DNA of 48,348 nt from the NCBI GenBank assembly GCA_024641005.1, contig JAHEDX010000027.1, positions 1-48,348 of the forward strand. Reading direction: 5' to 3'. The notes beneath the pieces were generated by a model. The model was not told where the DNA came from. It worked only from the letters and a program-made list of their open reading frames with translations, and ran no database searches. A program made the translations under genes and the position numbers. Positions 26,078-34,586 of the stretch are shown here, one piece after another; position 1 is the stretch's first letter; each line of letters opens with the position of its first letter. Source of the DNA: Acidimicrobiaceae bacterium. GTDB lineage: Bacteria; Actinomycetota; Acidimicrobiia; Acidimicrobiales; Ilumatobacteraceae.

Positions 26078-26710
26078 TCAGCGGATTGCCGACGACGTGT
26101 CGACCGCGTCACGTGAGGAGAGCACCGTATCGATGATGCCATACTCGAGAGCTTCGTTGGCCTCCAGGACGAAGTCGCGGTCGGTGTCGGCATGGACTTT
26201 CTCGAGCGATTGGCCCGTGTGCTTGGCGAGTATGTGCTCGAGGAGGTCCCGCATCCGAAGGATCTCCTTGGCCGCCAACTCGAGATCGGTCACCTGTCCG
26301 TAGCCGACCTGGCCGTACGGCTGGTGCAACAGCACACGGCTGTGGGGAAGCGCCAGCCGCTTGCCCTTGGTGCCCGCGGCGAGCAACACAGCGGCCGCAG
26401 ATGCAGCCTGACCGAGACAGATCGTGGCGATGTCGTTGCGGATGAACTGCATCGTGTCGTAGATCGCGAACAGCGCCGTGATGTCGCCGCCCGGACTGTT
26501 GATGTAGATGTTGATGTCCTTCTCGGGGTTCTCTGACTCGAGATGGACCAACTGGGCACACAGCAATGACGCGATCTGATCGTCGATCGGCGTCTGCAGG
26601 AAGATGATGTTGTCTTTCAGCAGGCGGCTGTACAGGTCGTACGCCCGTTCGCCGCGGCTGGTCGTCTCGACAACATTGGGGACCAGATAGTTGACCGCAT
26701 CGAGGTTCAT
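26078..26710 (-). CDS. clpP: ATP-dependent Clp protease proteolytic subunit ClpP
   Basis: A 210-aa serine protease subunit. The catalytic Ser lies in [16 protein letters not shown], the His in [11 protein letters not shown] and the Asp in [33 protein letters not shown] is the usual oligomer-contact and oxyanion segment. The ATG overlaps the tig stop by four bases (ATGA), so synthesis is coupled to trigger factor. Actinobacteria usually carry two clpP genes; only one is in this window, so a second is probably elsewhere or absent. Confidence 0.97.
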   Translation of the reverse strand: MNLDAVNYLVPNVVETTSRGERAYDLYSRLLKDNIIFLQTPIDDQIASLLCAQLVHLESENPEKDINIYINSPGGDITALFAIYDTMQFIRNDIATICLGQAASAAAVLLAAGTKGKRLALPHSRVLLHQPYGQVGYGQVTDLELAAKEILRMRDLLEHILAKHTGQSLEKVHADTDRDFVLEANEALEYGIIDTVLSSRDAVDTSSAIR

Positions 26711-28098
26711 TCGGAGTCCTCTCCCGCTTCGTCGTGATCGTGATCGTCGTCACCGTGATCGTGATCGTGATCGTCGTCATCATGAGTATGCCCGAGCACG
26801 AGGTCACGATCGACCACCTGCCCCTCGTGGTCGACCATCTCGACATGATGCAGCAGCCAGTCCATTGCCTTGGACTTGCGGATCTGGGCGATCAATTCGG
26901 GTACGGCGTCGTTGCGCTCGTACATCTTGCGGACGTCTTTCGCCTTCTGGCCGTACTGCATCGCCATGCGGGCGTATTCCATCTCGAGTTCGTGATCGTC
27001 GACCTCGATCTGCTCAGCGGCGGCGACAGCCCGCAGTGCGAGGTCGGCCTTGACCGACCGCTCGGCTTGCGGCCTGGTCGCCTCGATGAACTGCTGGGGC
27101 GTCTGTCCGGTCGCCGACATCCACGCCTGGAAATCGATGCCCTGCATCTGCAACTGACGCGCCATGTTCTCGGCCTGACTCTGCATCTCGGCCTGCACCA
27201 TCGACTCGGGTGCGTCGAGTTCGACCAGTCCGGTCAACGCGTCGGTGAGCTTCGACATCACGGTCGACCGCACCTGCGACAGCTTGCGCTCGGTGAGATT
27301 GTCGGTGATCGATGCGTTCCACTCGTCGACCGTCTCGAACTCGCCGGTGTTGTCGGCGACCCACTCGTCGGTCAGCTCCGGAAGTTCGAGGGCCTGCACC
27401 AGCTTGACCGTGACCGTGAAGTCAGCGGCCTCCTCGGTGCCCTTGGGGGTCGTGGTGAAGTTGAGCACGTCGCCCGCCTTCGCCCCGGTGATCTGCTCGT
27501 CGAAATCTTCGGCGACCCATCCCTGTCCGAGCTCGTACGACCAGTCTTCGGTGTTGAGACCCATGACCTCTTCGCCGTCGCGTGTCGCCGAGAGATCGAG
27601 CGTGAGGTAATCCCCCACCTGAGCCTCGCGATCGACGTCGGCCAGCGAGCCACCCGCCCGGAGTTCGGCTTGCTTCGCCTCGTGGATCTCGTCGTCGGAC
27701 GGGTGGGGAGAGTCGATCTCGATCCGCAGGCCGGCGTAGCCCGGCACCGAGACCTCGGGTCGCACCTCGCACTCGGCCTCGAATTCGACCAGGCCGTCCT
27801 CCTGGCCACCGGTGATCTCGACGTCGGGTGTGGCGACGAGATCGACGTCGTGTTCACGCACCGCCTTTCCCAGATACTGCGGGATCGCGTCGCGCAACGC
27901 CTGTTCGCGGGCCGGCCCGATGCCGATGCGGGCCTCGAGCACCCGGCGCGGGGCCTTGCCGTTCCGGAAGCCTGGCAGCTTCACTTCCCGGGCGATCACA
28001 CGAAAGGCTTGTTCGATGTCTTTGTCGAACTCGGCCTCGTCGATCTCGATGTACAGCTTGACTTTGTTCCCCTCGAGGGGTTCGACCGAAGATTTCAC
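26707..28098 (-). CDS. tig: Trigger factor with His/Asp-rich C-terminal tail
   Basis: A 463-aa ribosome-associated chaperone and peptidyl-prolyl isomerase. The ribosome-binding loop is in [15 protein letters not shown] near 40-54. The PPIase (FKBP-like) domain is around 150-245 ([17 protein letters not shown] and [19 protein letters not shown]), and the helical C-domain follows to about 425. The last 30 or so residues are a repetitive metal-ligand tail ([19 protein letters not shown]). It begins with GTG at 28098; no Shine-Dalgarno is seen, and TAGAGT lies nine bases before the start, so the transcript may be nearly leaderless. clpP and clpX follow. Confidence 0.95.
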   Translation of the reverse strand: MKSSVEPLEGNKVKLYIEIDEAEFDKDIEQAFRVIAREVKLPGFRNGKAPRRVLEARIGIGPAREQALRDAIPQYLGKAVREHDVDLVATPDVEITGGQEDGLVEFEAECEVRPEVSVPGYAGLRIEIDSPHPSDDEIHEAKQAELRAGGSLADVDREAQVGDYLTLDLSATRDGEEVMGLNTEDWSYELGQGWVAEDFDEQITGAKAGDVLNFTTTPKGTEEAADFTVTVKLVQALELPELTDEWVADNTGEFETVDEWNASITDNLTERKLSQVRSTVMSKLTDALTGLVELDAPESMVQAEMQSQAENMARQLQMQGIDFQAWMSATGQTPQQFIEATRPQAERSVKADLALRAVAAAEQIEVDDHELEMEYARMAMQYGQKAKDVRKMYERNDAVPELIAQIRKSKAMDWLLHHVEMVDHEGQVVDRDLVLGHTHDDDDHDHDHGDDDHDHDEAGEDSE

Positions 28099-28199
28099 AG
28101 GGCGACAACTCTACCGGCGACAGATCGGCGTGACCTCGCCCAGCGCCGCGTTCGGCCGCGCCCGGCACGGCGATTCACCCGAGTCTCGGAGGCTCCCCG

Positions 28200-28526
28200 G
28201 TGCCGAACGTGCACGAACCCCTTGCGATCCGGCAGAATGACGCCGTGCAGTTGTTCTGGAAACCACACGCGCTCGCCGTTCCCCACGAAGGTCAACTCGA
28301 CCTCAAGATCGGTGACAAGGTTCGCGCCACCGAGGATCTGTTGGGGGTGCCCGCCGGCACCGAGGGAAAGGTCATCCTCGCCAACGGCTTCAACTGGCAG
28401 CGGTATCGCGTGCTCTTCGACAACGGCGGCGAACTCGGAGACCTCGACAACCGCCACCTCGCTCCGATCGGACGCACCGCCAAACGCCTGGCGAAGAAGG
28501 CCAAGATCGCCGCACGCGGCAGCTGA
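28200..28526 (+). CDS. Small KOW/SH3-like barrel protein, unknown function
   Basis: A 108-aa basic protein. Residues 35-90 (KIGDKVRATEDLLGVPAGTEGKV, then WQRYRVLFDNGGELGDLDNRHL) read like an SH3-type barrel of the KOW or hypothetical-beta class, followed by a Lys/Arg-rich tail (GRTAKRLAKKAKIAARG) that could contact nucleic acid. GTG 28200 is favoured as start because GGAGG lies at 28188-28192 with seven-base spacing; an alternative GTG at 28245 gives 93 aa. It diverges from tig and converges on the NYN gene. Function unknown. Confidence 0.7.
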   Translation: MPNVHEPLAIRQNDAVQLFWKPHALAVPHEGQLDLKIGDKVRATEDLLGVPAGTEGKVILANGFNWQRYRVLFDNGGELGDLDNRHLAPIGRTAKRLAKKAKIAARGS

Positions 28527-28533
28527 CAGCTCA

Positions 28534-28546
28534 CCGCCACCGGCGG
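28534..28546. terminator. Short GC hairpin between convergent genes
   Basis: CCGCC (28534-28538) pairs with GGCGG (28542-28546) across a 3-base loop in the 26-base gap between the KOW-like gene stop and the NYN gene stop. Too short for firm assignment, but its position suggests a shared terminator. Confidence 0.3.
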
Positions 28547-28552
28547 CGCAAG

Positions 28553-29776
28553 TCAGCGCATCAGAGCGATCAGCTGATCGCTCTTCATCGTGTTGGCGCC
28601 CAGCGACCTGACGTCACGCACGATCTCCTGGTCGTTGGTGACCACGACGACAGCTCGGGTGGCCGGCAGCCTGCGAACCTCGTCACGGATCACGTCGTCG
28701 GCGATCACCCCCGCCGGTGAGAACACCACTCTCACGATGCGGCGACCGTCGGCGGCGGCGCCGATCACGTCGGCCCCGTCGAAGACCACGGTGATATCGC
28801 TCCCGAAACGGCGGATCAGGTTCTCGATCGCATCGAGCAACACCACTCGTTGCCCGGCGAGGTCGAGCCCGGGCCAGGCGAGTTTGGCGACGTTGTAGCC
28901 ATCGACCAGTACCGATGCCCCGGAACGCAGCAGGTACTCGCCGGCCGCGACAGAATCGCCCACCACGCCGCCAGGGAGCGGCAGAGCGTTGCGTTTGACC
29001 GGCTTGGGGGCGCCAGCGGCCCCCGGAGCTGACAGCGCGGCGAGCTGTTGTGTGAGCGACTCGGCCATGCCGGCCAGACGCGCCAGCTCGGACCGTTCAG
29101 CCGCGAGCGCGGCACGGTCGGCGAGCACGTCGTCGCGCACGTCCTCGGCCTTGGTCTGCGCTGCGGACGCCGCCGCACGGGCCGCTTGAGCCGCTTGCAG
29201 CTTGTCGATCGCCGCTACGGCGCGATCGCGGGCGTGCCGGGCCTCTGTTCGCAGATCGACGATCTCGGCTCGCTGCTCGTCGACGGTCTCACCAAGCTTG
29301 ACGACGTCGGATCGCAATCCCTCGATGACGACATCGCGATCGGCGAGCTGCTCTTGGAGCACCACCACCTCGGCGCGACTGCGCGCCGTCGCCGTCTCGG
29401 CGGCGTCACGACGTCGCTCGGCCCTCTTCAGCTCGTTGGCCGCGTCCGCTGCATCCTCGGCGGCCACTGCGACCGCTTCGAGATCGCGCACCTGGTCTTC
29501 CCAACCCGACGGGCGCTCCAGCCAGAGCCTGCCGATCGGGTCGACGAGCTCGGGAAGAGCCCCGACCGAGATCCGCGAGCGGAACAACTCGTCACCTTCG
29601 ACGATTCGGCGCACTGCCGGCAACGAGGTACCCGGGATCCGGGCCATCTTGAGATATTTGTCGAGCCCTTTCGGGTACTTCAGCGGCGGCTTGAACTTGC
29701 GGCCCTCACGAGCCATCAGCACCGCAAATTCGAGTGCCGACCGCAGATGGCGGTGCTCGATCGGCAGTGAGGACAT
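28553..29776 (-). CDS. NYN-domain (YacP-like) putative RNA nuclease with coiled coil
   Basis: A 407-aa protein. The N-terminal ~110 residues are globular (FAVLMAREGRKFKPP and LDKYLKMARIPGTSLPAV). Residues about 115-260 are an Ala/Glu/Arg coiled coil. The C-terminal ~115 residues carry a PIN-like NYN fold: ASVLVDGYNVAKLAWP, TVVFDGADVIGAA, then AVVVVTNDQEIVRDVRSLGA, with the acidic residues expected for metal-dependent RNA cleavage. The family includes YacP/Rae1-type ribosome-associated nucleases. ATG 29776 is set just after a GATACCAT box, consistent with a very short leader. It diverges from the exonuclease/UvrC-like gene across two SOS boxes, so DNA-damage control is possible. Confidence 0.82.
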   Translation of the reverse strand: MSSLPIEHRHLRSALEFAVLMAREGRKFKPPLKYPKGLDKYLKMARIPGTSLPAVRRIVEGDELFRSRISVGALPELVDPIGRLWLERPSGWEDQVRDLEAVAVAAEDAADAANELKRAERRRDAAETATARSRAEVVVLQEQLADRDVVIEGLRSDVVKLGETVDEQRAEIVDLRTEARHARDRAVAAIDKLQAAQAARAAASAAQTKAEDVRDDVLADRAALAAERSELARLAGMAESLTQQLAALSAPGAAGAPKPVKRNALPLPGGVVGDSVAAGEYLLRSGASVLVDGYNVAKLAWPGLDLAGQRVVLLDAIENLIRRFGSDITVVFDGADVIGAAADGRRIVRVVFSPAGVIADDVIRDEVRRLPATRAVVVVTNDQEIVRDVRSLGANTMKSDQLIALMR

Positions 29777-29811
29777 ATCGGTATGGTATCCGGTCGTCCC
29801 GTCGCGGCAGA

Positions 29812-29844
29812 CGAACACATGTTCTTGACGCGAACACATGTTCG
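29812..29844. promoter_or_regulatory. Two tandem SOS (LexA) boxes
   Basis: CGAACACATGTTCT (29812-29825) and CGAACACATGTTCG (29831-29844) each fit the Gram-positive/actinobacterial SOS box CGAAC-N4-GTTCG, the second perfectly. They are 19 bases apart. A -35-like TTGACG (29825-29830) lies between them, so the second box fills the promoter spacer upstream of the start at 29860, the expected place for repression. The other side serves the divergent NYN gene (start 29776). Confidence 0.8.
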
Positions 29845-29859
29845 TGATTGCATCGTGCC

Positions 29860-31590
29860 ATGACAGCACTGATGTTGGGCCAGCGCAGCTTCGAAGATCT
29901 CGGCACTCCGTTGAGAGAGGCAAGCTTCGTCGTGCTCGATCTCGAGACAACCGGCGGCAGCCGAAACGACGACATGATCACCGAGATCGGTGCCGTCAAG
30001 GTTCGTGGGGGCGAATGCATCGGCACCTTCCACACGCTCGTCAATCCCGGCCGAGCGATCCCTCCCCAGATCACCGTGCTGACGGGTCTCACCGACGCGG
30101 TCGTGCAGACGGCGCCCCGCATCGAGACCGTGCTCGGATCACTCGTCGACTTCCTGGGCGATGCCGTGTTCGTCGCCCACAACGCCTCGTTCGATCTCGG
30201 GTTCATACGCGCCGCGCTCAACCGGGACGGCCGAAACGATTACCGACCGACCGTCGTCGACACCGCCGCGCTGGCCCGACGACTCCTGCGCGACGAAGTG
30301 CCGAACTGCAAGCTCTCGACGCTCGCGTCACGCCTGCGACTCGACCACACACCTACACACCGCGCGCTCGACGACGCGCTCGCCACCACCGATCTGCTGC
30401 ATCTCCTCATCGAACGCGCCGCCGGCCTCGGCGTGCTCGGTCTCGACGATCTCGTCACGCTCGCCAAGCTGGCCGGCCACCCCCAGGCGCGCAAGCTCAC
30501 CATGACGACCACGCTCCCCCGCACGCCGGGCGTGTACATGTTCTGCGGCAGCCGCGACGAGGTGCTGTACGTCGGCAAGGCCACCAACCTGCGCCAGCGC
30601 GTCCGCAGCTACTTCGGGCAAGAGGATCGAAGGCGGATCGGTCCGATGCTGCGCGAGATGCAACAGGTCCGCCATCTCGAACTGGCCGACCCACTGTCGG
30701 CGGAGATCATCGAGTCGCGGCTGATCGCTCGCATGCTGCCCCGCTACAACCGCGCCGGCACTCGTGCCGACAAGTATTGCTTCGTACGGCTCGACGTCGA
30801 TTCCGCCTGGCCACGTCTCGCGATCGTCAAGGAACCGTCGAGCAAGGGACTCCATCTCGGCCCCCTACCGTCTCGGGCGATGGCAGCCCTGGTGGTCGAG
30901 GCGCTCCAGGCGGTCCTGCCGCTGCGGCGCTGCTCGACCCGCCTGGGCCACCATCACCGACCCCCCGACGGTGCGGTCCCGTGCAGTTCCGCACAACTCG
31001 GTGTCAGCCAGTGCCCCTGCGCCGGCCTGGCCGACCGCGCCCGGTACGACGCGGCCGTCGTCGCGGCGTCGCGGGTGTTCACTGGCGATCCCTCGCTCGT
31101 CACCGAGCAACTCATGGGCCGGATGGGCCGGTTGGCGGCGACTCAACGGTACGAGGAGGCCGCCTTGGTGCGCGACCGGCTGTCAGCACTGCTGAGCGCG
31201 GTGCGACGGCACCAACTGGTCGCCGCACTGCGCGCCGCCGAGCGCTGCGTGATACGACGCGGAGACACCACCTGGGTGATCGACGGCGCCCGCCTGATCG
31301 ACACATCGATGTCCGGCGAGGCAGGCCGAGCGTTGCCCGTCGACCCGCCCGCTGCCCCGGCCGTCGGACACCCTCTCGACCGCCGTCAGATCGACGAAGC
31401 CCTGTGTCTCGCCAAGTACTTCGACAAGCACGCCCACCGAGTCGAGGTGACACAGTGCTCGGGTCTCTGGCTCTTCCCCATCCCGACCAGCGACGAGATG
31501 CCGCGGCTCACACGTTCCACGCTTCACGACGTGGCGTCGTCGACCGACTCGCTCTCGTCGACGACCGCTGTCACCGTGGCGCCTTCATGA
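29860..31590 (+). CDS. DEDD exonuclease fused to UvrC-like GIY-YIG nuclease
   Basis: A 576-aa DNA-repair fusion. Residues 20-190 are a DnaQ-type 3'-5' exonuclease: VVLDLETTGG (Asp27, Glu29), NASFDLGF (Asp112) and THRALDDA (His167, Asp171/172). Residues about 220-300 are a GIY-YIG nuclease as in UvrC: PGVYMF, VLYVGKATNLRQRVRSYF and the catalytic Glu in AEIIESRLI. A UvrB-binding UVR-like helix pair follows at about 417-445 (RLAATQRYEEAALVRDRL). The UvrC C-terminal RNase H and HhH domains are absent, as in E. coli Cho. ATG 29860 is preceded by no Shine-Dalgarno; a leaderless transcript is likely. SOS boxes lie 16-48 bases upstream. The last 67 bases overlap the convergent thrB. Confidence 0.88.
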   Translation: MTALMLGQRSFEDLGTPLREASFVVLDLETTGGSRNDDMITEIGAVKVRGGECIGTFHTLVNPGRAIPPQITVLTGLTDAVVQTAPRIETVLGSLVDFLGDAVFVAHNASFDLGFIRAALNRDGRNDYRPTVVDTAALARRLLRDEVPNCKLSTLASRLRLDHTPTHRALDDALATTDLLHLLIERAAGLGVLGLDDLVTLAKLAGHPQARKLTMTTTLPRTPGVYMFCGSRDEVLYVGKATNLRQRVRSYFGQEDRRRIGPMLREMQQVRHLELADPLSAEIIESRLIARMLPRYNRAGTRADKYCFVRLDVDSAWPRLAIVKEPSSKGLHLGPLPSRAMAALVVEALQAVLPLRRCSTRLGHHHRPPDGAVPCSSAQLGVSQCPCAGLADRARYDAAVVAASRVFTGDPSLVTEQLMGRMGRLAATQRYEEAALVRDRLSALLSAVRRHQLVAALRAAERCVIRRGDTTWVIDGARLIDTSMSGEAGRALPVDPPAAPAVGHPLDRRQIDEALCLAKYFDKHAHRVEVTQCSGLWLFPIPTSDEMPRLTRSTLHDVASSTDSLSSTTAVTVAPS

Positions 31591-32405
31591 TCGATCCGCA
31601 ACACCTTCGTGTGGCCCAGATCGGGTAGCCGCGCTGCGATCTCGTCGGCCCGACTCGACTCACAGAACATCGCCACCGTCGGTCCGCTACCCGACAACCA
31701 CGACGCCCACGCCCCGGCGTCGAGACCCGCCCGCATGGCCTCGGCCGACCGGGGAACATGAGACAAGCGCCCGGATTGGTGCAACCGGTCCTGCGTCGCC
31801 GAGCGGAGCGCCGCCGCGTCTCCGTTCGCGCATGCGGCCACGAACATTGCCACCCGACCCAGGTTGAAGACAGCATCGGCCCGACTGACCTGATCTGCGA
31901 GCGCCGTTCGCGACTGTTCGGTCGACGTGGTCGTGTCATCTGGAATCCACACCACGACCGCCGGATCGAATGCCATCGGCACCCGGGTCACGGTGCCGGC
32001 AGCAGCGACGACCAGACCGCCGTACAGCGAGGCGGCCGCGTTGTCGGCATGACGTTCAAGTTCGGACGCGACCGCGAGCACCTGTGAGCGGCCATCGGCG
32101 TCGTCGAGCGACGAGGGCCCGAGACGTTGCACAACGGCTGCCGCCGCACCGCCGACCCGGGCTGCGCCGCTGAAGCCGAGCCCGCGACCCATCGGAATCG
32201 ACGATCGGAACCAGAGGTCGCCGACACCACCCAGCTGCCGGAAGGCAACGGTTGCCGGGTGTCGAGCGTCGATGGCGAGGGCACGGCCGGGCATCGGACC
32301 GCATCCCACCTCGGCGTGCAGCGCCAGGGCCATGCCCAGCACGTCGAATCCAGCGCCCAGGTTCGCAGACGATGCCGGAACGCGAACGGCCCAGCCGGAC
32401 GTCAC
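31524..32405 (-). CDS. thrB: Homoserine kinase (GHMP family)
   Basis: A 293-aa GHMP kinase that phosphorylates homoserine in threonine synthesis. Family features: VRVPASSANLGAGFDVLGMALAL at the start, the ATP loop IPMGRGLGFSGAARVGG (a variant of PxGxGLGSSAA), the Asn in ERHADNAAASLYGGL, and the C-terminal LSGSGPTVAMF. The start is GTG 32405, four bases after the trpD stop; an in-frame TTG one codon earlier is possible. The thrA and thrC partners are not nearby; instead it follows trpD, which suggests only general amino-acid co-expression. Its 3' end overlaps the exonuclease gene on the other strand by 67 bp. Confidence 0.88.
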   Translation of the reverse strand: MTSGWAVRVPASSANLGAGFDVLGMALALHAEVGCGPMPGRALAIDARHPATVAFRQLGGVGDLWFRSSIPMGRGLGFSGAARVGGAAAAVVQRLGPSSLDDADGRSQVLAVASELERHADNAAASLYGGLVVAAAGTVTRVPMAFDPAVVVWIPDDTTTSTEQSRTALADQVSRADAVFNLGRVAMFVAACANGDAAALRSATQDRLHQSGRLSHVPRSAEAMRAGLDAGAWASWLSGSGPTVAMFCESSRADEIAARLPDLGHTKVLRIDHEGATVTAVVDESESVDDATS

Positions 32406-32409
32406 CAAC

Positions 32410-33459
32410 TCAGCTCGCCGCTTCCTGCGATGCTGCCACGAGCCGGCGCAACGTATCGGTCCCCGCACCTCGATCGATCGCATCGCACGCCATCGCAACG
32501 CCTTCGGCGAGGGATCGTGCCAGGCCCCCGACGACGAGGCCGGCACCGGCATTGAGTACGACGATGTCGCGGTGTGGACCCCGCTCGCCACCGAGCACCC
32601 GTCGCACGACCTCGGCGTTCTCGGCAGGTTCGCCACCGGCGAGATCCTCGTTGCGTGCCCGGGCGAGTCCGAGTTCTCCCGGGTCGATGGCGAAATGATC
32701 GATCTCACCGTCCTTGAGCTCGATGACCTGACTGGGCCCGGTGGTCGTGAGCTCGTCGAGTCCGCCGCCGTGCACCACCCAGGCGTGGATCGACCCGTGT
32801 GTCGCGAGCGTCTCGACCATGCGTTCGGCGAAGGCCGCGTTGGCGACACCGATCACCTGACGTCGGACCCGACCCGGATTGGCCATGGGCCCCAACAGGT
32901 TGAAGACGGTCGGAATGCCGATCTCGCGTCGCGAAGGCGCAGCGAAACGGAATGCCGGGTGGAAAGCCGGGGCGAAACAGAAGCCCATCCCGGCTTCGTC
33001 GATGCAGTGCTTGACGCCTTCGGGACTGAGCGTGATGACGACGCCGAGCTCTTCCAGCACGTCGGCAGTGCCGCATTTCGACGACGCCCCACGCGCCCCG
33101 TGCTTGCAGACCGGCGCACCGGCGGCCGCGGTGACGATGGCCGCCATCGTCGACACATTGATCGAGTGCGAATGGTCACCACCCGTGCCCACGATGTCGA
33201 CCGCTGTGTCGCGCTGCTGATCCGAGAGCGGCACGATTGCAGCATGAGCCAGAACCGCGTCGAGGAGGCCCGCCAGCTCTTCGGCACTCTCACCCTTGGC
33301 TCGCAACGCCACGACGAACGCGATCAGCTGAGCCGGCGTCGCGTCACCTGACAAGATCGTCGTCATGGCCGACCGCGCTTGTGCCGACGTCAGATGGTTG
33401 CGGTCGAGCAGCAGCGTCAGTAGCGCGGCCCAACCACCATGGTCGTCGATCGTGTCCAT
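32410..33459 (-). CDS. trpD: Anthranilate phosphoribosyltransferase
   Basis: A 349-aa enzyme joining anthranilate to PRPP in tryptophan synthesis. The PRPP-binding DIVGTGGDHSHSINVSTM matches the GTGGD motif; KHGARGASSKCGTADVLEELG, FAPAFHPAFR and FNLLGPMANPG are all canonical. Length is normal. It is not clustered with other trp genes here: it lies downstream of whiB (36-base gap) and upstream of thrB. The order whiB-trpD-thrB points to one transcript. Confidence 0.95.
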   Translation of the reverse strand: MDTIDDHGGWAALLTLLLDRNHLTSAQARSAMTTILSGDATPAQLIAFVVALRAKGESAEELAGLLDAVLAHAAIVPLSDQQRDTAVDIVGTGGDHSHSINVSTMAAIVTAAAGAPVCKHGARGASSKCGTADVLEELGVVITLSPEGVKHCIDEAGMGFCFAPAFHPAFRFAAPSRREIGIPTVFNLLGPMANPGRVRRQVIGVANAAFAERMVETLATHGSIHAWVVHGGGLDELTTTGPSQVIELKDGEIDHFAIDPGELGLARARNEDLAGGEPAENAEVVRRVLGGERGPHRDIVVLNAGAGLVVGGLARSLAEGVAMACDAIDRGAGTDTLRRLVAASQEAAS

Positions 33460-33495
33460 GTGGGCGAGGTTAACGGGCGAGCTGACCGCGAACGA

Positions 33496-33735
33496 TCACG
33501 CAGTGCGGCGGCGTTGACGCAGGAGGCGACGACGCTCGCGCTCGGTCGCTCCGCCCCACACACCGGCCTTCTCCCGACTCGTCAAGGCGTAATCGAGACA
33601 AACCTGCCGCACCCCGCACTCGTCGCACACCTGTTTGGCGTATTCGGCCTCTTCGTCATTTTCGGGATAGAAGAGCCCTGCATCGAGGCCACGGCAGGCC
33701 CCGAGCATCCTCCACTCCAGTTCGTGTGCTGACAC
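33496..33735 (-). CDS. whiB: WhiB-family Fe-S transcriptional regulator
   Basis: A 79-aa actinobacterial regulator. Four Cys ligands for a [4Fe-4S] cluster at 14, 37, 40 and 46 (C-x22-C-x2-C-x5-C), then the beta-turn GVWGG (58-62) and a basic C-terminus (ERERRRLLRQRRR) for DNA contact. WhiB proteins bind the housekeeping sigma factor and respond to redox or nitric oxide. The GTG start at 33735 has a G-run (GGGGGG) at good spacing. The exact paralogue (WhiB1, WhiB2 or other) cannot be decided. Confidence 0.93.
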   Translation of the reverse strand: MSAHELEWRMLGACRGLDAGLFYPENDEEAEYAKQVCDECGVRQVCLDYALTSREKAGVWGGATERERRRLLRQRRRTA

Positions 33736-33769
33736 GTCGTCCCCCCGGGCGCTGGTCGTACGTTTTCGG

Positions 33770-33775
33770 ACACTA
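33770..33775 (-). promoter_or_regulatory. Probable -10 box of whiB-trpD-thrB
   Basis: TAGTGT on the minus strand lies 34 bases before the whiB GTG, leaving a leader of about 28 bases that contains the Shine-Dalgarno. TGGCAT about 18 bases upstream is a poor -35. The box is identical to that before the dGTPase-like gene at 8618. Confidence 0.35.
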
Positions 33776-33856
33776 GAGCGACTCCGGCCCGAATGCCAGG
33801 GGTTTTGTGCAATCGGACAGCGTTTACGATGCCGCCGAGGCCCGCGTCTCGCGCCC

Positions 33857-34453
33857 TCAGGCGATCAGGTCGGTCAGTAGTTCGGCGCGGGTGACGTCAC
33901 TCAGTTCGACCGACTCGAGATACGCGGGATGGTCGATCTGTAGACGCACCGGACCGGCCTGAAACGCCTCGACCTGGTCGGGCGAGAACTCCCAGCGCAG
34001 GTAGTGGACTGCGGCCGTGACCTCTTCGCGCGTCAAACCCTGCTCGTGTTGCTCGTCGACGATGCCGCGAACCTGATCGCCGTTCGAGAGCACCAACAAC
34101 ACCGAGCGCTCGACGTTCGCCAGCTTGGGCAACCACTCGCGCATCTGGTCGTCGGAGGTGAGTTCGATGAACATCGTGGCGGTCACCTGGCCGGCGTCGG
34201 GAACCATCGGGTTGTAGATGTCGAGTTCGGTTCGAATGTCCTCGTCGGTGATCAGCTTCTCGACACGCGCCATCTCTTGGATCTGGAACCGAATGGTGTC
34301 ACGCGTCTCGAACAGGAGCGTCACGACGGTGCCCACGTGGACACGCCGACGACGCTTGAGTTCGATCACGTGGGAACGGAACTCATCACGCTGGCGCTCG
34401 TAGGCACGCACGTCGGAGATGTCTTCGAGGGTGAGCTTTCGGGGGGAGGCCAT
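33857..34453 (-). CDS. DUF3501 family protein
   Basis: A 198-aa protein matching DUF3501 as I recall it: KLTLEDISDVRAYERQRDEFR, the basic VIELKRRRRVHVGTVVTLLFE, then RFQIQEMARVEKLITDEDI, ELDIYNPMVP and FIELTSDDQM. It has no signal peptide, Cys cluster or membrane helix, so it is probably a soluble cytoplasmic partner. AAAGGACG precedes the ATG. Members occur next to a CCG-type Fe-S oxidoreductase and rubrerythrin in many bacteria, as here. No biochemical function is known to me. Confidence 0.85.
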   Translation of the reverse strand: MASPRKLTLEDISDVRAYERQRDEFRSHVIELKRRRRVHVGTVVTLLFETRDTIRFQIQEMARVEKLITDEDIRTELDIYNPMVPDAGQVTATMFIELTSDDQMREWLPKLANVERSVLLVLSNGDQVRGIVDEQHEQGLTREEVTAAVHYLRWEFSPDQVEAFQAGPVRLQIDHPAYLESVELSDVTRAELLTDLIA

Positions 34454-34586
34454 GGGTGCTCGACTCGTCCTTTCGAGTTGTCGGTTTAGGAGGTTGTTGG
34501 AAGCCAGGGACCGGGCGGCCGACGAGCATGCTGCACGCGGGCGCTCGCCCCTCCGTGGGCGATCATCGGAACTCGCGCTCTGGCGG

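Noticed and set aside
26730-26785. Short tandem GATCGT-type repeats considered as a CRISPR or regulatory array
   Set aside because: They encode the His/Asp tail of trigger factor in frame and have no spacer structure.
28099-28199. Search for a tRNA gene upstream of tig
   Set aside because: No cloverleaf pairing or T-loop consensus was found there or in the other intergenic gaps.
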